Source of the DNA: Tatumella terrea
Lineage (GTDB): Bacteria > Pseudomonadota > Gammaproteobacteria > Enterobacterales > Enterobacteriaceae
Assembly: GCF_039523755.1 (NCBI RefSeq)
Contig: NZ_BAAAFX010000010.1
Span: 248,001 to 312,000 of the forward strand
DNA length: 64,000 bases
Direction of reading: 5' to 3'
Positions 7,817 to 17,291 of this stretch are shown piece by piece. Each line of letters opens with the position of its first letter. Positions within the stretch are counted from its first letter, which is position 1. The notes beneath the pieces were generated by a model that was not told the origin of the DNA, ran no database searches, and saw only the letters and a program-made list of their open reading frames with translations. A program made the position numbers and the translations under genes.

Positions 7817-9469
7817 TCAGGCAGGTTTCGCACACCCGTTACATTGATTTTCAAGGATTTGTGTAAAGAAATCATTACCCTTGTCATCCACCAGGATGAA
7901 AGCCGGAAAGTCCTCAACGTCAATCTTCCAGATAGCTTCCATCCCCAGTTCCGGGTATTCGACACACTGCAGATTTTTAATACTCTGCTGTGCCAGTACT
8001 GCTGCCGGACCGCCGATACTGCCAAGATAAAACCCGCCATGTTTTTTACAGGCATCCGTCACCTGCTGGCTGCGGTTGCCTTTGGCCAGCATAATCATGC
8101 TGCCGCCGTGGGATTGCAGTAAATCCACATAAGAGTCCATTCGTCCGGCGGTGGTCGGCCCGAGTGAACCGGAGGCATAACCGGCCGGCGTTTTTGCAGG
8201 CCCGGCGTAATAGATGGGGTGATCTTTAATGTACTGCGGGAGTTCTTCCCCGTTATCCAGACGCTCTTTCAGTTTTGCATGGGCGATATCACGCGCGACG
8301 ATAATCGTGCCATTCAGGGAGAGACGGGTCGATGCCGGATACTGGCTCAGCCGGGCCAGGATCTCTTTCATCGGCCGGTTCAGGTCGATGCTGACGACCG
8401 TACTTTCCGCTGCATTCTGCAATGTCTTCGGAATCAGGCGTGCCGGATTATGTTCCAGTTTTTCTATCCACAGACCTTTACGGTTAATTTTCGCTTTAAT
8501 ATTACGGTCAGCCGAACAGGAGACGCCCATCCCGATCGGACAGGAGGCACCGTGGCGGGGCAGACGGATCACCCGGATATCATGGGCAAAATATTTACCG
8601 CCGAACTGCGCCCCCAGGCCGAGGTTCTGTGCTTCTTTCAGCAGTTCCTGTTCCAGCGCCGTATCGCGGAACGCCTGACCGTACTTATTGCCTTCGGTCG
8701 GCAGATCATCATAGTAATGGGCGGAGGCCAGTTTGACGGTTTTCAGGGTACTCTCTGCGGATGTGCCGCCGATCACAAAGGCAATGTGGTATGGCGGACA
8801 GGCCGCCGTGCCCAGGGTGCGCATTTTCCCGACCAGATAATTTTTGAGTTTCCCCGGGCTGAGCAGCGCTTTGGTTTCCTGATACAGATAGGTCTTATTG
8901 GCAGAACCGCCTCCTTTGGCAATACAAAGGAACTTATATTCATCGCCATCCACGCTGTAGAGATCGATCTGCGCCGGCAGATTCGTGCCGGTATTCACTT
9001 CCTGGTACATATCCAGCGCAGCATTCTGTGAATAGCGCAGGTTATCCTGCTGATAAGTATTGAAGACTCCCTGGCTGAGAAAGACCTCATCGCCCCCGCC
9101 GGTCCAGACCCGCTGACCTTTTTTACCCACGATGATGGCGGTCCCGGTGTCCTGACAGGACGGCAGGATACCTTTGGCGGCAATTTCGGAGTTACGCAGA
9201 AACTGCAGCGCGACATATTTATCATTTTCGCTGGCTTCGGGGTCATCGAGAATATCGGCTACCTGTTGCTGATGGGCGGTGCGCAACATAAACGAAGTAT
9301 CATGGAATGCCTGCTGAGCCAGCAGCGTCAGCGCTTCCGGCGCTACTTTCAGGATCTCCTGCCCTTCAAATTCAGCGACTGACACATAATCGCTACTCAG
9401 CAGGTAATAGTCGGTATCATCTTCGGCGACAGGAAACGGGTCCTGATAATGAAAAGGGATCGTTGACAT
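7817..9469 (-). CDS. fumA: Class I (iron-sulfur) fumarate hydratase
   Basis: A 550-residue class I fumarase interconverting fumarate and L-malate, colinear with E. coli FumA/FumB (548 aa). The three [4Fe-4S] ligands are present: C105 in PSCQDTGTA, C224 in TAACPPYH and C318 in GASCPIGMGVSCSADRN. Sequence alone does not separate FumA from FumB, so the symbol is provisional. It sits behind a TtdT-like C4-dicarboxylate exchanger and opposite a soluble fumarate reductase, with an FNR box in the shared promoter, so the role here is probably FumB-like: malate or tartrate to fumarate during anaerobic growth. FumB-type enzymes can also act on D-tartrate. A 10-bp stem hairpin lies between it and the exchanger gene. 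Confidence 0.95.
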   Translation of the reverse strand: MSTIPFHYQDPFPVAEDDTDYYLLSSDYVSVAEFEGQEILKVAPEALTLLAQQAFHDTSFMLRTAHQQQVADILDDPEASENDKYVALQFLRNSEIAAKGILPSCQDTGTAIIVGKKGQRVWTGGGDEVFLSQGVFNTYQQDNLRYSQNAALDMYQEVNTGTNLPAQIDLYSVDGDEYKFLCIAKGGGSANKTYLYQETKALLSPGKLKNYLVGKMRTLGTAACPPYHIAFVIGGTSAESTLKTVKLASAHYYDDLPTEGNKYGQAFRDTALEQELLKEAQNLGLGAQFGGKYFAHDIRVIRLPRHGASCPIGMGVSCSADRNIKAKINRKGLWIEKLEHNPARLIPKTLQNAAESTVVSIDLNRPMKEILARLSQYPASTRLSLNGTIIVARDIAHAKLKERLDNGEELPQYIKDHPIYYAGPAKTPAGYASGSLGPTTAGRMDSYVDLLQSHGGSMIMLAKGNRSQQVTDACKKHGGFYLGSIGGPAAVLAQQSIKNLQCVEYPELGMEAIWKIDVEDFPAFILVDDKGNDFFTQILENQCNGCAKPA

Positions 9470-9539
9470 GTTTTCTCACTTAAAGAGCCGCAGACTGGCG
9501 GCCACTATGCTTCGCAAAATACTGATGGTAATGGAAAAT

Positions 9540-9577
9540 CTCTCCCGGCGCCCGATACGTTGCCGGTGCCGGGAGAG
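9540..9577 (-). terminator. Attenuator-like hairpin between exchanger and fumarase genes
   Basis: A 10-bp perfect stem (CTCTCCCGGC/GCCGGGAGAG) with an 18-nt loop, followed on the minus strand by ATTTTCC. It could reduce readthrough from the exchanger gene into fumarase, or stabilise mRNA ends. Confidence 0.45.
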
Positions 9578-9618
9578 GCTCATTGACATAAATACCTGCA
9601 GCGATAAAAACGACGCTG

Positions 9619-11133
9619 TTATCCGAAGATCATCATCATCCAGGGGTAGCCGATGACAAGTAATGCGACCAGGAAAATAGCACCAAAAATGGTCCCCAGA
9701 CGCCAGTAGTCTACGGTAGGCAGATAGCCACTCCCGTAGTATATCGGGCTTGGTCCGGTCCCGTAAGGGGTGATAATGCCCATCACTCCCAGAGAGGTGA
9801 CCATCATCAGACAAAAGACCTGCATGTTCATGCCCGGAATGGTGGCGGCGATGGTCAGCATGGCAGGCAATAATGCCGTGGTATGTGCGGTGGTACTGGC
9901 AAACAGGTAATGCAGCAGATAAAAGGCTATCACCAGCACGATAAGCGCCACGCCCGGTGAGATACCACCCATCAGTGCACCGCCTTCTTTCCCCAGCCAG
10001 CCGATAAAACCGGTAGAAGAAAGACCATCCGCCAGGGCGACCAGGGTCGCAAACCAGGTAAAGGTATTCCAGGCGGCTTTATTACCGGTGATATCGCTCC
10101 AGTTAAGCACACCGGTCCATAACATCAGGGTGATCACCAGCAGAGCGGCCATGGCCGGTTCAATCCAGCTGGCGGCAAAAATCCACATCGCCAGGGCGCA
10201 GCAGACAAAGATCAGCAGCAGGATTTCGTTACGGGAAAGCTTACCCAGTTTTTCCAGCTCACGGGTGGCCCAGCGCGGCACCTCGTCGTTAACCTTCACC
10301 TCCGGCGGATAAAACAGATAGGCCAGCAGGGGCATGGCCAGGATCAGCAGAATACCGAGCGGCAGGAAGGCGACAAACCAGTTCCCCCAGGAGATGGTGA
10401 TCCCGGTAATACTTTTCACCAGTGCCAGCGCCAGCAGGTTGGGGGCCAGTGCGGAAAGGAACATTGAGCTGGTGATACAGGCGGCAGTGATGGCGACCCA
10501 CATCAGGTATGAACCGATACGTCTCGCGCTGGGGTCATTAGGTTTCGACCCATACAGCGGCGGCAGGTTGGCAATAATCGGGTAGATCGTTCCGCCGCTA
10601 CGGGCGGTATTGGAAGGCGTAAACGGGGCCAGTAATAAATCGGCAAAGGTAATGGCATACCCCAGCGTCAGACTGCGGCGTCCCAGATATTTGACCAGTA
10701 TCAGTGCCAGCCGGCGGCCGAATTGCGTTTTATCGTAACCGGCGGCAAACATAAAGGCCCCGAAGATCAGCCAGACGGTGGAGTTACCAAATCCGCTGAC
10801 GGCCCATTTAAAGGACTGGCCTGCCAGTTTGAAGCCAGGAGCCGCTTGCTGTTCCGGGCTGAACAGTAACCAATGGCTGAAGAGGGCGATAACCACCACC
10901 CCGGTCAGGCCGATGACGGCGCCGGGTAACGGCTCAAAAATCAGCCCGACGATCACCCCGACAAACACGGCGAAGAAATGCCAGGCATAAGGCGGAAGAC
11001 CGGCAGGCACGGGGACGAGTAAAAGCAGAAGGGCGACGACGACGGGAAGGAGCAATAATATCAGACGGTTTTTTTTGCCGGTGGCGGGGGGAACTCCCGT
11101 CGCGGGCTGAGTTGCATTTGATTTTACGTTCAT
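9619..11133 (-). CDS. DASS-family C4-dicarboxylate/anion exchanger, TtdT/CitT-like
   Basis: A 504-residue inner-membrane protein of the divalent anion:sodium symporter (DASS/CitMHS) family. Blocks WLLFSPEQ..PGF, FTPSNTARSGGTIYPIIANLPPLY, NDPSARRIGSYLMW and GTGPSPIYYGSGYLPT.DYWRLG closely match E. coli TtdT, the L-tartrate/succinate antiporter, with CitT as the next nearest. The SNT motif in FTPSNTARSGG is the family's sodium/substrate loop. The N terminus carries an extra polar stretch of about 22 residues. It is upstream of fumarase on the same strand and divergent from the fumarate reductase, so the likely role is uptake of malate, fumarate or tartrate in exchange for succinate. Confidence 0.9.
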   Translation of the reverse strand: MNVKSNATQPATGVPPATGKKNRLILLLLPVVVALLLLLVPVPAGLPPYAWHFFAVFVGVIVGLIFEPLPGAVIGLTGVVVIALFSHWLLFSPEQQAAPGFKLAGQSFKWAVSGFGNSTVWLIFGAFMFAAGYDKTQFGRRLALILVKYLGRRSLTLGYAITFADLLLAPFTPSNTARSGGTIYPIIANLPPLYGSKPNDPSARRIGSYLMWVAITAACITSSMFLSALAPNLLALALVKSITGITISWGNWFVAFLPLGILLILAMPLLAYLFYPPEVKVNDEVPRWATRELEKLGKLSRNEILLLIFVCCALAMWIFAASWIEPAMAALLVITLMLWTGVLNWSDITGNKAAWNTFTWFATLVALADGLSSTGFIGWLGKEGGALMGGISPGVALIVLVIAFYLLHYLFASTTAHTTALLPAMLTIAATIPGMNMQVFCLMMVTSLGVMGIITPYGTGPSPIYYGSGYLPTVDYWRLGTIFGAIFLVALLVIGYPWMMMIFG

Positions 11134-11715
11134 AGTCAGTTTCTGTATGGGGTTAGAATAGTTATGGAGTAGCGTACAGATAATATTGCGTTTCCGTTAT
11201 CAGGACTTTTCTGTGGTTCAGAATATCCCCGACGCGAAAATTATTATTATGCAGAGCATGTTACATCATCTGCATCATGGATAAAGTCTTTATATGATCT
11301 GTTATCTCTTTTTTTTACCGTTGATCCTGATCAACGAAACAGAACTATTTTTTTATTTTTTAAATTATTTTTAGCAATTCTTTTTTGATATCAGTCACCT
11401 GCTTATTTCCGGTCGCTTAGCCGGGGCTTCTGCCGGCCGGTGGGCACGGAATGAAAAGTGTTACATGATGATTTAATTAGGGTTTATCTCTTTGCTGGCT
11501 TACGGTGACCTTATATTCTCCTGTAATAAAACAGCGTGGTAAGGGTTAACAGAAAAATACGCGGCCCTGCCAGTTGGCGGAATTTAAATTTTAATTAATT
11601 TATGTCATAAGTTGTGTTTTTTGTTTGTGCTTGAATACGGAGATCGGACATTACCGGAATAACGGGTTTCCGATAACGACCTGAAAAAAATAGTCCTGAA
11701 CATCCGGAGCAGATA
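11134..11715. other. Divergent AT-rich promoter region of the fumarate module
   Basis: This 582-bp space holds no gene. It contains a perfect FNR box (given separately) about 190 bp from the exchanger gene and about 380 bp from the fumarate reductase gene. The plus-directed promoter was not identified with confidence; the GGAG in CCGGAGCAG just before 11716 serves as the ribosome site of the reductase gene. Confidence 0.7.
11321..11334. promoter_or_regulatory. FNR binding site (perfect TTGAT-N4-ATCAA)
   Basis: TTGATCCTGATCAA matches the FNR consensus at every defined position. In the minus direction a TATAAA -10 candidate at 11294-11289 puts the site centre near -44, close to the class II activating position (-41.5) for the exchanger-fumarase operon. 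The divergent fumarate reductase may also respond. Anaerobic activation fits all four neighbouring gene products. Confidence 0.8.
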
Positions 11716-14529
11716 ATGACGAATTGTAACCCGCAGCTATCAGAACCCCTGACGCTTCCCTGTGGTACCACCTTAAAAAACCGGCTGGTGATGGCCCCGA
11801 TGACGACCTGCGCCGGATTCTATGAAGGCAGTGTGACCCGGGAACTGGTGGAGTACTATCGACAGCGTGCGGGTGATGCAGCCGCCATTATTGTTGAATG
11901 TGCCTTTGTGGAAGATAACGGGCCGGCGTTCCCCGGGGCGATAGGTATCGACAAAGACAGTAAAATCGAGGGCCTGGCAAAAATTGCCGCGGCTATCAAA
12001 GCGCGGGGTTCGAAAGCGATTCTGCAAATCTATCATGGCGGGCGGATGAGTGAACCGCTGCTGATTGGCGGCCGGCAGCCGGTCGCGCCGGACGCTATCG
12101 CCATGCCCCGCGAAGGTGCTGTCACCCCGCGCGCGCTGAACACGCAGGAAGTGGCAGACATGGTAGAGAAATTCGGGCAGGCCGTTCATCGGGCTATCCT
12201 GGCCGGATTTGATGGCGTCGAAATCCACGGGGCGAATACCTATCTCATTCAGCAGTTCTTTTCACCGCATGCGAACCGGCGAAATGATGAATGGGGGGGC
12301 AGCCGTGAAAAACGGGCCAGATTCCCGCTGGAAGTGCTGAAAGCGGCTCAAAAGAAAGTAAAACAATACGCTCCGCCCGGGTTTATTATCGGCTATCGAT
12401 TTTCCCCGGAAGAGATCGAAGAGCCGGGGATCCGTTTTGACGATACGCTCTTTCTGCTGGATAAACTGGCGGTTCAGGGGCTGGATTACCTGCACTTTTC
12501 AATGAACCATATTCTGCGCAGCTCGCTGGTGGATACGGCAGACAGTGAACCCCTTATCGATAAATATATTGCAGGGCGCACCTCGGCACTGGCCGCTGTT
12601 CCGGTGATTGGTGTGGGCAGTGTAGTGAGTCAGCAGGAAACGACGCAGGCGCTGGCCCATGGTTACTCGCTGGTCGCCATCGGCAAAGGCAGTATTGCGT
12701 ATACTGACTGGGCCTCAAGGATCATCGGGGGCGAGACCCTGTCGCTGACTATCGACAGTACTCAGCGTGAAGCCTTATTTATTCCCGAACCGCTGTGGTA
12801 CTTCCCGCAGGTGGCGGCGATGGTCCGCGATCTGAGTCTGGCGGGCGGGAAGTTTATGCCCGGCCACTACAGTGAAACCTTACAGGATGAGCAGGGGGAT
12901 TGCCGGATCACGGTCACCCTGGCGGAGGATCGTATTACTGATCTCGAACTGTCCACGAAGGAACCGGCTGAGATCGAATTTACCACCCATTTTAATGAAC
13001 TGCGTTCGCGGATCCTCGATGCTAACAGTCCTTATGTGGATGCGGTGACCGGTGCCACAACCCAATGCGAAGCCGTGAAAAAAGTGGTCGCCAGAATCCT
13101 GATGGCCTCCGCAAGGCAGCGTTTGCAGCAGACCGGCGACGGGAACGGGGGCGAAGCGCACTATGATGTTGTGGTGGTGGGCAGTGGCGGTGCCGGGCTG
13201 ACGGCCGCCATACAGGCCAGCGAGTCGGGTGCCCGCGTGCTGATTGTCGAAAAAATGCCGGTACCGGGCGGCAATACGCTGAAAGCCTCGGTAGGGATGA
13301 ATGCGGCCGAAACCCGGTATCAGACGCTGAAAGGTATCCGTGACAGTAAGGCGCTGTTTTATGAGGAAACCCTGAAAGGCGGCCACGGTAAAAATAATAC
13401 GCTGCTGTTGCATGAATTTGTGGAGCAGGCGCCTCAGGCGGTGGACTGGCTGGCGAAGCATGACATCGTGCTGAGCGATATCACCATTACCGGCGGCATG
13501 AGTATCGATCGTACCCATCGTCCGGCGGATGCGTCTGCCGTCGGGGGCTATCTGGTCAGTGGTTTATTAAAAAATATTCATCAGCGCCCGGACATTGAAA
13601 TGATGACCGATACCAGCGTCAGCGGAATTGAGTATGACGATGGCAGGGTGACCGGGGTGACGTTACTGAATGAGCAGCAGGAAAGCTTCCGTGTGCAGTG
13701 CCACAGTGTGATCGTGGCGACCGGCGGTTTCAGCGCCAATCAGAAAATGGTGGTCAGCTACCGTCCGGATCTGGCCGGATTTGTCACCACCAACCATCCC
13801 GGCGCAACCGGGAGCGGGATTGCGTTATTACAGTCTATCGGTGCCGGTACGGTGGATATGGGCGAGATACAGATCCATCCTACCGTAGAACAGACCACCT
13901 CTTACCTGATCTCTGAATCTGTCCGCGGCGGCGGGGCCATTCTGGTCAGTCAGAAGGGCGAACGATTTATTAATGAGATGGACACCCGGGATAAGGTCTC
14001 GGCAAAAATCATCGGCCTGCCGGAGAAATCGGCCTGGATAGTGTTTGATCAGCAGATCCGTGAACATAACAAGGCCATTGAGACGTATCTCTCGCGGGGA
14101 TTTGTGGTGAGCGCGGACACCCCGGAGGCGCTGGCCGAAAAGACGGGGATGGATGCCACGCGGTTGCAGGCGACGTTAGCCTGTTTTAATCAGGTCGTCG
14201 CAAACAAGCAGCCGGATCCCTTTGGCCGTACCACGGCCCTGCGGCAGCCCCTTAGCCAGCGGCCTTTTTACGCTATCCGTATTGCGCCGGGGGTACACCA
14301 CACGATGGGCGGGGTCACGATTAATACCCATACCGGGGTGCTGGATGAAAACCAGCAGCCGCTGGCCGGGGTGTTTGCGGCGGGGGAAGTGGTCGGCGGG
14401 ATCCATGGCGGTAACCGTATCGGGGGGAATGCCGTGGCAGATATCGTGATCTTTGGCCGGGTGGCGGGAGAAAACGCCGCGAAGTATGCCCTGGCACACC
14501 GGGATCAGCCGGCCGTCACCCCGGCCTGA
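11716..14529 (+). CDS. Soluble NADH:fumarate reductase (OYE-FMN_bind-FAD_binding_2 fusion)
   Basis: A 937-residue three-domain flavoprotein without a signal peptide, hence cytosolic. Residues 1 to about 365 form an Old Yellow Enzyme-type barrel (MAPMTTCAGFYEG; HGANTYLIQQFFSPHANRR). About 370-465 is an FMN_bind domain with the ApbE acceptor motif D442-x2-TGAT448, T448 being the expected flavinylated residue. From about 482 there is a fumarate reductase FAD domain (VVVVGSGGAGLTAAI; HHTMGGV; GGIHGGNRIGGNAVADIVIFGR). I know this architecture from a Klebsiella NADH:fumarate oxidoreductase that reduces fumarate to succinate in the cytosol without quinones. ApbE follows 31 bp downstream, and an FNR box lies upstream. 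It gives an anaerobic electron sink fed by the divergent exchanger and fumarase. The acceptor could also be another enoate. Confidence 0.9.
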   Translation: MTNCNPQLSEPLTLPCGTTLKNRLVMAPMTTCAGFYEGSVTRELVEYYRQRAGDAAAIIVECAFVEDNGPAFPGAIGIDKDSKIEGLAKIAAAIKARGSKAILQIYHGGRMSEPLLIGGRQPVAPDAIAMPREGAVTPRALNTQEVADMVEKFGQAVHRAILAGFDGVEIHGANTYLIQQFFSPHANRRNDEWGGSREKRARFPLEVLKAAQKKVKQYAPPGFIIGYRFSPEEIEEPGIRFDDTLFLLDKLAVQGLDYLHFSMNHILRSSLVDTADSEPLIDKYIAGRTSALAAVPVIGVGSVVSQQETTQALAHGYSLVAIGKGSIAYTDWASRIIGGETLSLTIDSTQREALFIPEPLWYFPQVAAMVRDLSLAGGKFMPGHYSETLQDEQGDCRITVTLAEDRITDLELSTKEPAEIEFTTHFNELRSRILDANSPYVDAVTGATTQCEAVKKVVARILMASARQRLQQTGDGNGGEAHYDVVVVGSGGAGLTAAIQASESGARVLIVEKMPVPGGNTLKASVGMNAAETRYQTLKGIRDSKALFYEETLKGGHGKNNTLLLHEFVEQAPQAVDWLAKHDIVLSDITITGGMSIDRTHRPADASAVGGYLVSGLLKNIHQRPDIEMMTDTSVSGIEYDDGRVTGVTLLNEQQESFRVQCHSVIVATGGFSANQKMVVSYRPDLAGFVTTNHPGATGSGIALLQSIGAGTVDMGEIQIHPTVEQTTSYLISESVRGGGAILVSQKGERFINEMDTRDKVSAKIIGLPEKSAWIVFDQQIREHNKAIETYLSRGFVVSADTPEALAEKTGMDATRLQATLACFNQVVANKQPDPFGRTTALRQPLSQRPFYAIRIAPGVHHTMGGVTINTHTGVLDENQQPLAGVFAAGEVVGGIHGGNRIGGNAVADIVIFGRVAGENAAKYALAHRDQPAVTPA

Positions 14530-14560
14530 CGGGGCTGGCGGTCATTCCTCAGGAGACGCT

Positions 14561-15508
14561 ATGTCAGAGATCCCGGGCAGATACCATTATTCGGCGGTGA
14601 TGATGGGGACGCGCGTAGAACTGCAACTGGCGGCACACCAGCCGGCGCTGGCGCATCAGGTCTTCCGGCAGATTAAATGGCTGGAAGATCTGCTGACCGT
14701 GAACCGGCCGGACTCCGCACTGATGTCTGTCAATCGTGCCGCCGGGGCTCACCCTGTGGTGGTGCCACCACCGGTATTTTCACTGCTCTGGCGGGCCAGG
14801 GAGGTCAGCTTCAGCGGCGGATGTTTTAATCTGGCGATAGGCCCGCTCGTCCGGCGCTGGAAGATCGGATTCAGCGGTGATGCCGTGCCGCCGGCCGAAG
14901 AGATCGCCGCGTTATTGCCGCTGACCGATCCCCATGCGATCCGTATGGATCCGGAGGCCGGTTCGATCTTTCTGACACGGCCCGGGATGTCTGTCGATGC
15001 CGGAGCCATCGCCAAAGGGTATATGGCTGACCGGATCTGTGATTTTTTACAGGCACAGGCCGTCGATCATGCACTGATCAATCTGGGGGGGAATATCCGG
15101 GTCATCAGCCCGCCCGGTGCTGAAGGCTGGTCGGTCGGGCTGCAGCAACCTTTTGCCGGCCCTGAATCGCTGCTGGGCAGTATCCGTTTATCTCAGGGGT
15201 CGGTAGTTACCTCCGGAGTGTATGAACGCTACTTTGTCCATCAGGGACACCATTATCATCATATTCTGGATCCACGCAGTGGCTATCCGCAGGATAACGA
15301 TTTACTGAGCGTGACCGTGATTTCACCGCACTCCATCGATGGCGAAATATACTCAACGCAGTTATATGGCATGGGGCTGGAAAAAGGTTGTGAATGGCTG
15401 GCGGCACACGCCGGGGCTGAAGGGATAGAGGCTATCTTTGTGACCCGCGACCGGGAGGTCATCATTCCGTCACAGCGTCAGTTCTGTTTCCGGCCGGCTT
15501 CCCGGTAA
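14561..15508 (+). CDS. apbE: FAD:protein FMN transferase ApbE
   Basis: A 315-residue flavin transferase that covalently attaches FMN to a threonine of FMN_bind domains using FAD and Mg2+. The start at 14561 is chosen for its AGGAGA ribosome site and because upstream codons lack family similarity. Visible ApbE blocks are MGTRVELQL near the N terminus, MSVDAGAIAKGYMADRI in the middle, INLGGNIRV, and YHHILDPRSGYP. There is no signal peptide or lipobox, so unlike many exported ApbE proteins it should act in the cytoplasm, matching its cytosolic partner encoded just upstream. The D-x2-TGAT motif in the fumarate reductase is its predicted target. Confidence 0.93.
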   Translation: MSEIPGRYHYSAVMMGTRVELQLAAHQPALAHQVFRQIKWLEDLLTVNRPDSALMSVNRAAGAHPVVVPPPVFSLLWRAREVSFSGGCFNLAIGPLVRRWKIGFSGDAVPPAEEIAALLPLTDPHAIRMDPEAGSIFLTRPGMSVDAGAIAKGYMADRICDFLQAQAVDHALINLGGNIRVISPPGAEGWSVGLQQPFAGPESLLGSIRLSQGSVVTSGVYERYFVHQGHHYHHILDPRSGYPQDNDLLSVTVISPHSIDGEIYSTQLYGMGLEKGCEWLAAHAGAEGIEAIFVTRDREVIIPSQRQFCFRPASR

Positions 15509-15654
15509 TCCCGGGCCTGGCGGAAGAGAGTGCCCGCTGCTGAGCCGGACACCTGATGTTTATTGGCAGTGGCAGGCTGATAAGTAAAAACGGATGTCAG
15601 CGGCCCGGCTTTGTTCCGGACCAGTCGTGGGACCCGCGTAGCCGTGATAAAGGT

Positions 15655-16773
15655 TTAACCTTTTTGCAGAGTAAATAGCGTAATTTCACCCGGATAGCCC
15701 AGCCTCAGCGCGAAACCATTCCATAAGCCGGTACCGTTGCTGACATACAGCAACATCCGGCCCAGACGATATTCGCCGGAATAGAACCCCTGGTTGGCTC
15801 GTTTTACCAGAATATCCAGTCCCGGCACCATACCGCCGTGGGTATGGCCGGAAAGCTGCAGGTCAATACCACTGGCCGCATTCTGCCGGGCATTCACCGG
15901 TCGATGGTCGAGCAGGATCACCGTATCCTGTTGCGTCACCCCCTGCAGGGCCTCTGACAGTGACGGGCCGGGCTGAGAAAACCGCAGCGCCGCTTCATCG
16001 GTCACCCCGGCGACCACGATACTCTGTTCACCGCGATAAATACGGACCGACTGATTCATCAGTTCGCGGATCCCCGCGGCTTCAATTTCACGCATCCAGC
16101 CGGAAAAATCCGCGTAGTATTCATGGTTCCCCGGGATGGCGACCACACCATCTGCGGCCCGTAACCCTTTGAGCGGCGCGACATCCTGTTTACGGTCCGC
16201 CACCGTGCCGTCGGCGATATCACCGGTAATAGTGATCAGATCCGGCTGCAAGGCATTGGTTTTTTCGACGATCTCTGCCATTCGCTGACCGCGTAATAAG
16301 GTACTGGCATGCAGATCGGTCAGTTGTACCAGCCGGTAACCTTCAAAGGCGGCAGGTAATCCGGAGACATTCACCGTCACATTTTTCACTGCGGGGACTT
16401 TCACGGCCTGCCATACCGCATAGCCCGAAATGGCCAGTGAGATGGCACATAACAGACTATTGGTGGCCCCTTCATGGGATAGCGGATGCCCCGCCAGATA
16501 AGCCACTCCGGCGATCAGGCCGTGTAGCACCAGCAGCAGAGTAAACAGGATCTCCGCGCCAAACAGAACGTTAATCGCCACCATCACCGGCTGAGGAAAT
16601 TCCGGTGAAAACATATTGCCGAACACCAGACGATAGATAAGGTGACACTCCGCGACCAGCAAGGCAAAAACAAACAACAGTATTCTGACGGACGCGGGAA
16701 GCGGGAGATGTAAAATAAAACGCCAGCCAATCACCAGCGCCATTACAGGGGTCATAAAAGGTAGCACAGTCAC
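15655..16773 (-). CDS. Membrane-anchored calcineurin-type metallophosphoesterase
   Basis: A 372-residue protein with about four N-terminal hydrophobic segments (residues 1-125) followed by a metallophosphatase domain. Metal-binding blocks are QLTDLHAS, TITGDIADG, IPGNHEYY and LSGHTHGG, the full DxH, GDxxD, GNH(E) and GHxH set. It resembles the YkuE/YaeI-type metallophosphoesterases; the natural substrate is not known to me. It stands alone, about 150 bp behind the convergent apbE. The short gap to apbE holds no clear terminator. Confidence 0.85.
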   Translation of the reverse strand: MTVLPFMTPVMALVIGWRFILHLPLPASVRILLFVFALLVAECHLIYRLVFGNMFSPEFPQPVMVAINVLFGAEILFTLLLVLHGLIAGVAYLAGHPLSHEGATNSLLCAISLAISGYAVWQAVKVPAVKNVTVNVSGLPAAFEGYRLVQLTDLHASTLLRGQRMAEIVEKTNALQPDLITITGDIADGTVADRKQDVAPLKGLRAADGVVAIPGNHEYYADFSGWMREIEAAGIRELMNQSVRIYRGEQSIVVAGVTDEAALRFSQPGPSLSEALQGVTQQDTVILLDHRPVNARQNAASGIDLQLSGHTHGGMVPGLDILVKRANQGFYSGEYRLGRMLLYVSNGTGLWNGFALRLGYPGEITLFTLQKG

Positions 16774-17291
16774 TCCTGTGGGTTTGTCATCAATACCTTA
16801 ACTCTAGCATCGCTCAGCCAATAGTCACATGTCACAGGCCCGGGGCAGGGAGGCTGCCTCCTGCCCCCGGCTCCGTCAGCTATCCCGGACGCCTTTACTG
16901 AACCCATCTTCTGCCGGCATCACCGGCCACCGTGAGTGTGCCGTGGTCCCTGCACGCCTGGCAAAAAAGGCCCCGGGCCGGAGAACCTCTGAATGCTTCC
17001 ACCGGGGCCGCCGGTCAGCGATATTCTTCCGCAGAAAGGCAGTCTTTCGACAGCGGGGAAGGGAGGACTTTTCGCAGGCGAGCCGCGTGCTGGCAGGCTG
17101 TTCAGGCAGGCTATCGTTGGTGAATACGCCGTATACCTGAAAAGGCCCCCGTCCGGGGAAAGGCTGCGGGGTTGCTTTTTGCAATGATACTTCACGAAAT
17201 CTTTACGGCAAGTGACCGGTTAACTCTTTTTCTATGACATATCATGGAAAAAATCACCTTATCCTTTTCCCCGTCGATGTTGAGATCACTT
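16774..17291. other. Intergenic region before the RND efflux operon
   Basis: About 500 bp with several overlapping arginine- and proline-rich ORFs on both strands and no recognisable protein. A GC-rich stretch near 17140-17180 could fold into a hairpin. The efflux operon promoter is presumably within 17170-17290, but no regulator gene or clear operator is visible. Confidence 0.5.

Noticed and set aside
8219..9031. 270-codon plus ORF
   Set aside because: It is fully antisense to the class I fumarase gene, which has clear catalytic residues.
16829..17184. Overlapping ORFs of about 100 codons on both strands before the efflux operon, considered as a regulator
   Set aside because: No helix-turn-helix or other motif, and Arg/Pro-rich low-quality composition.
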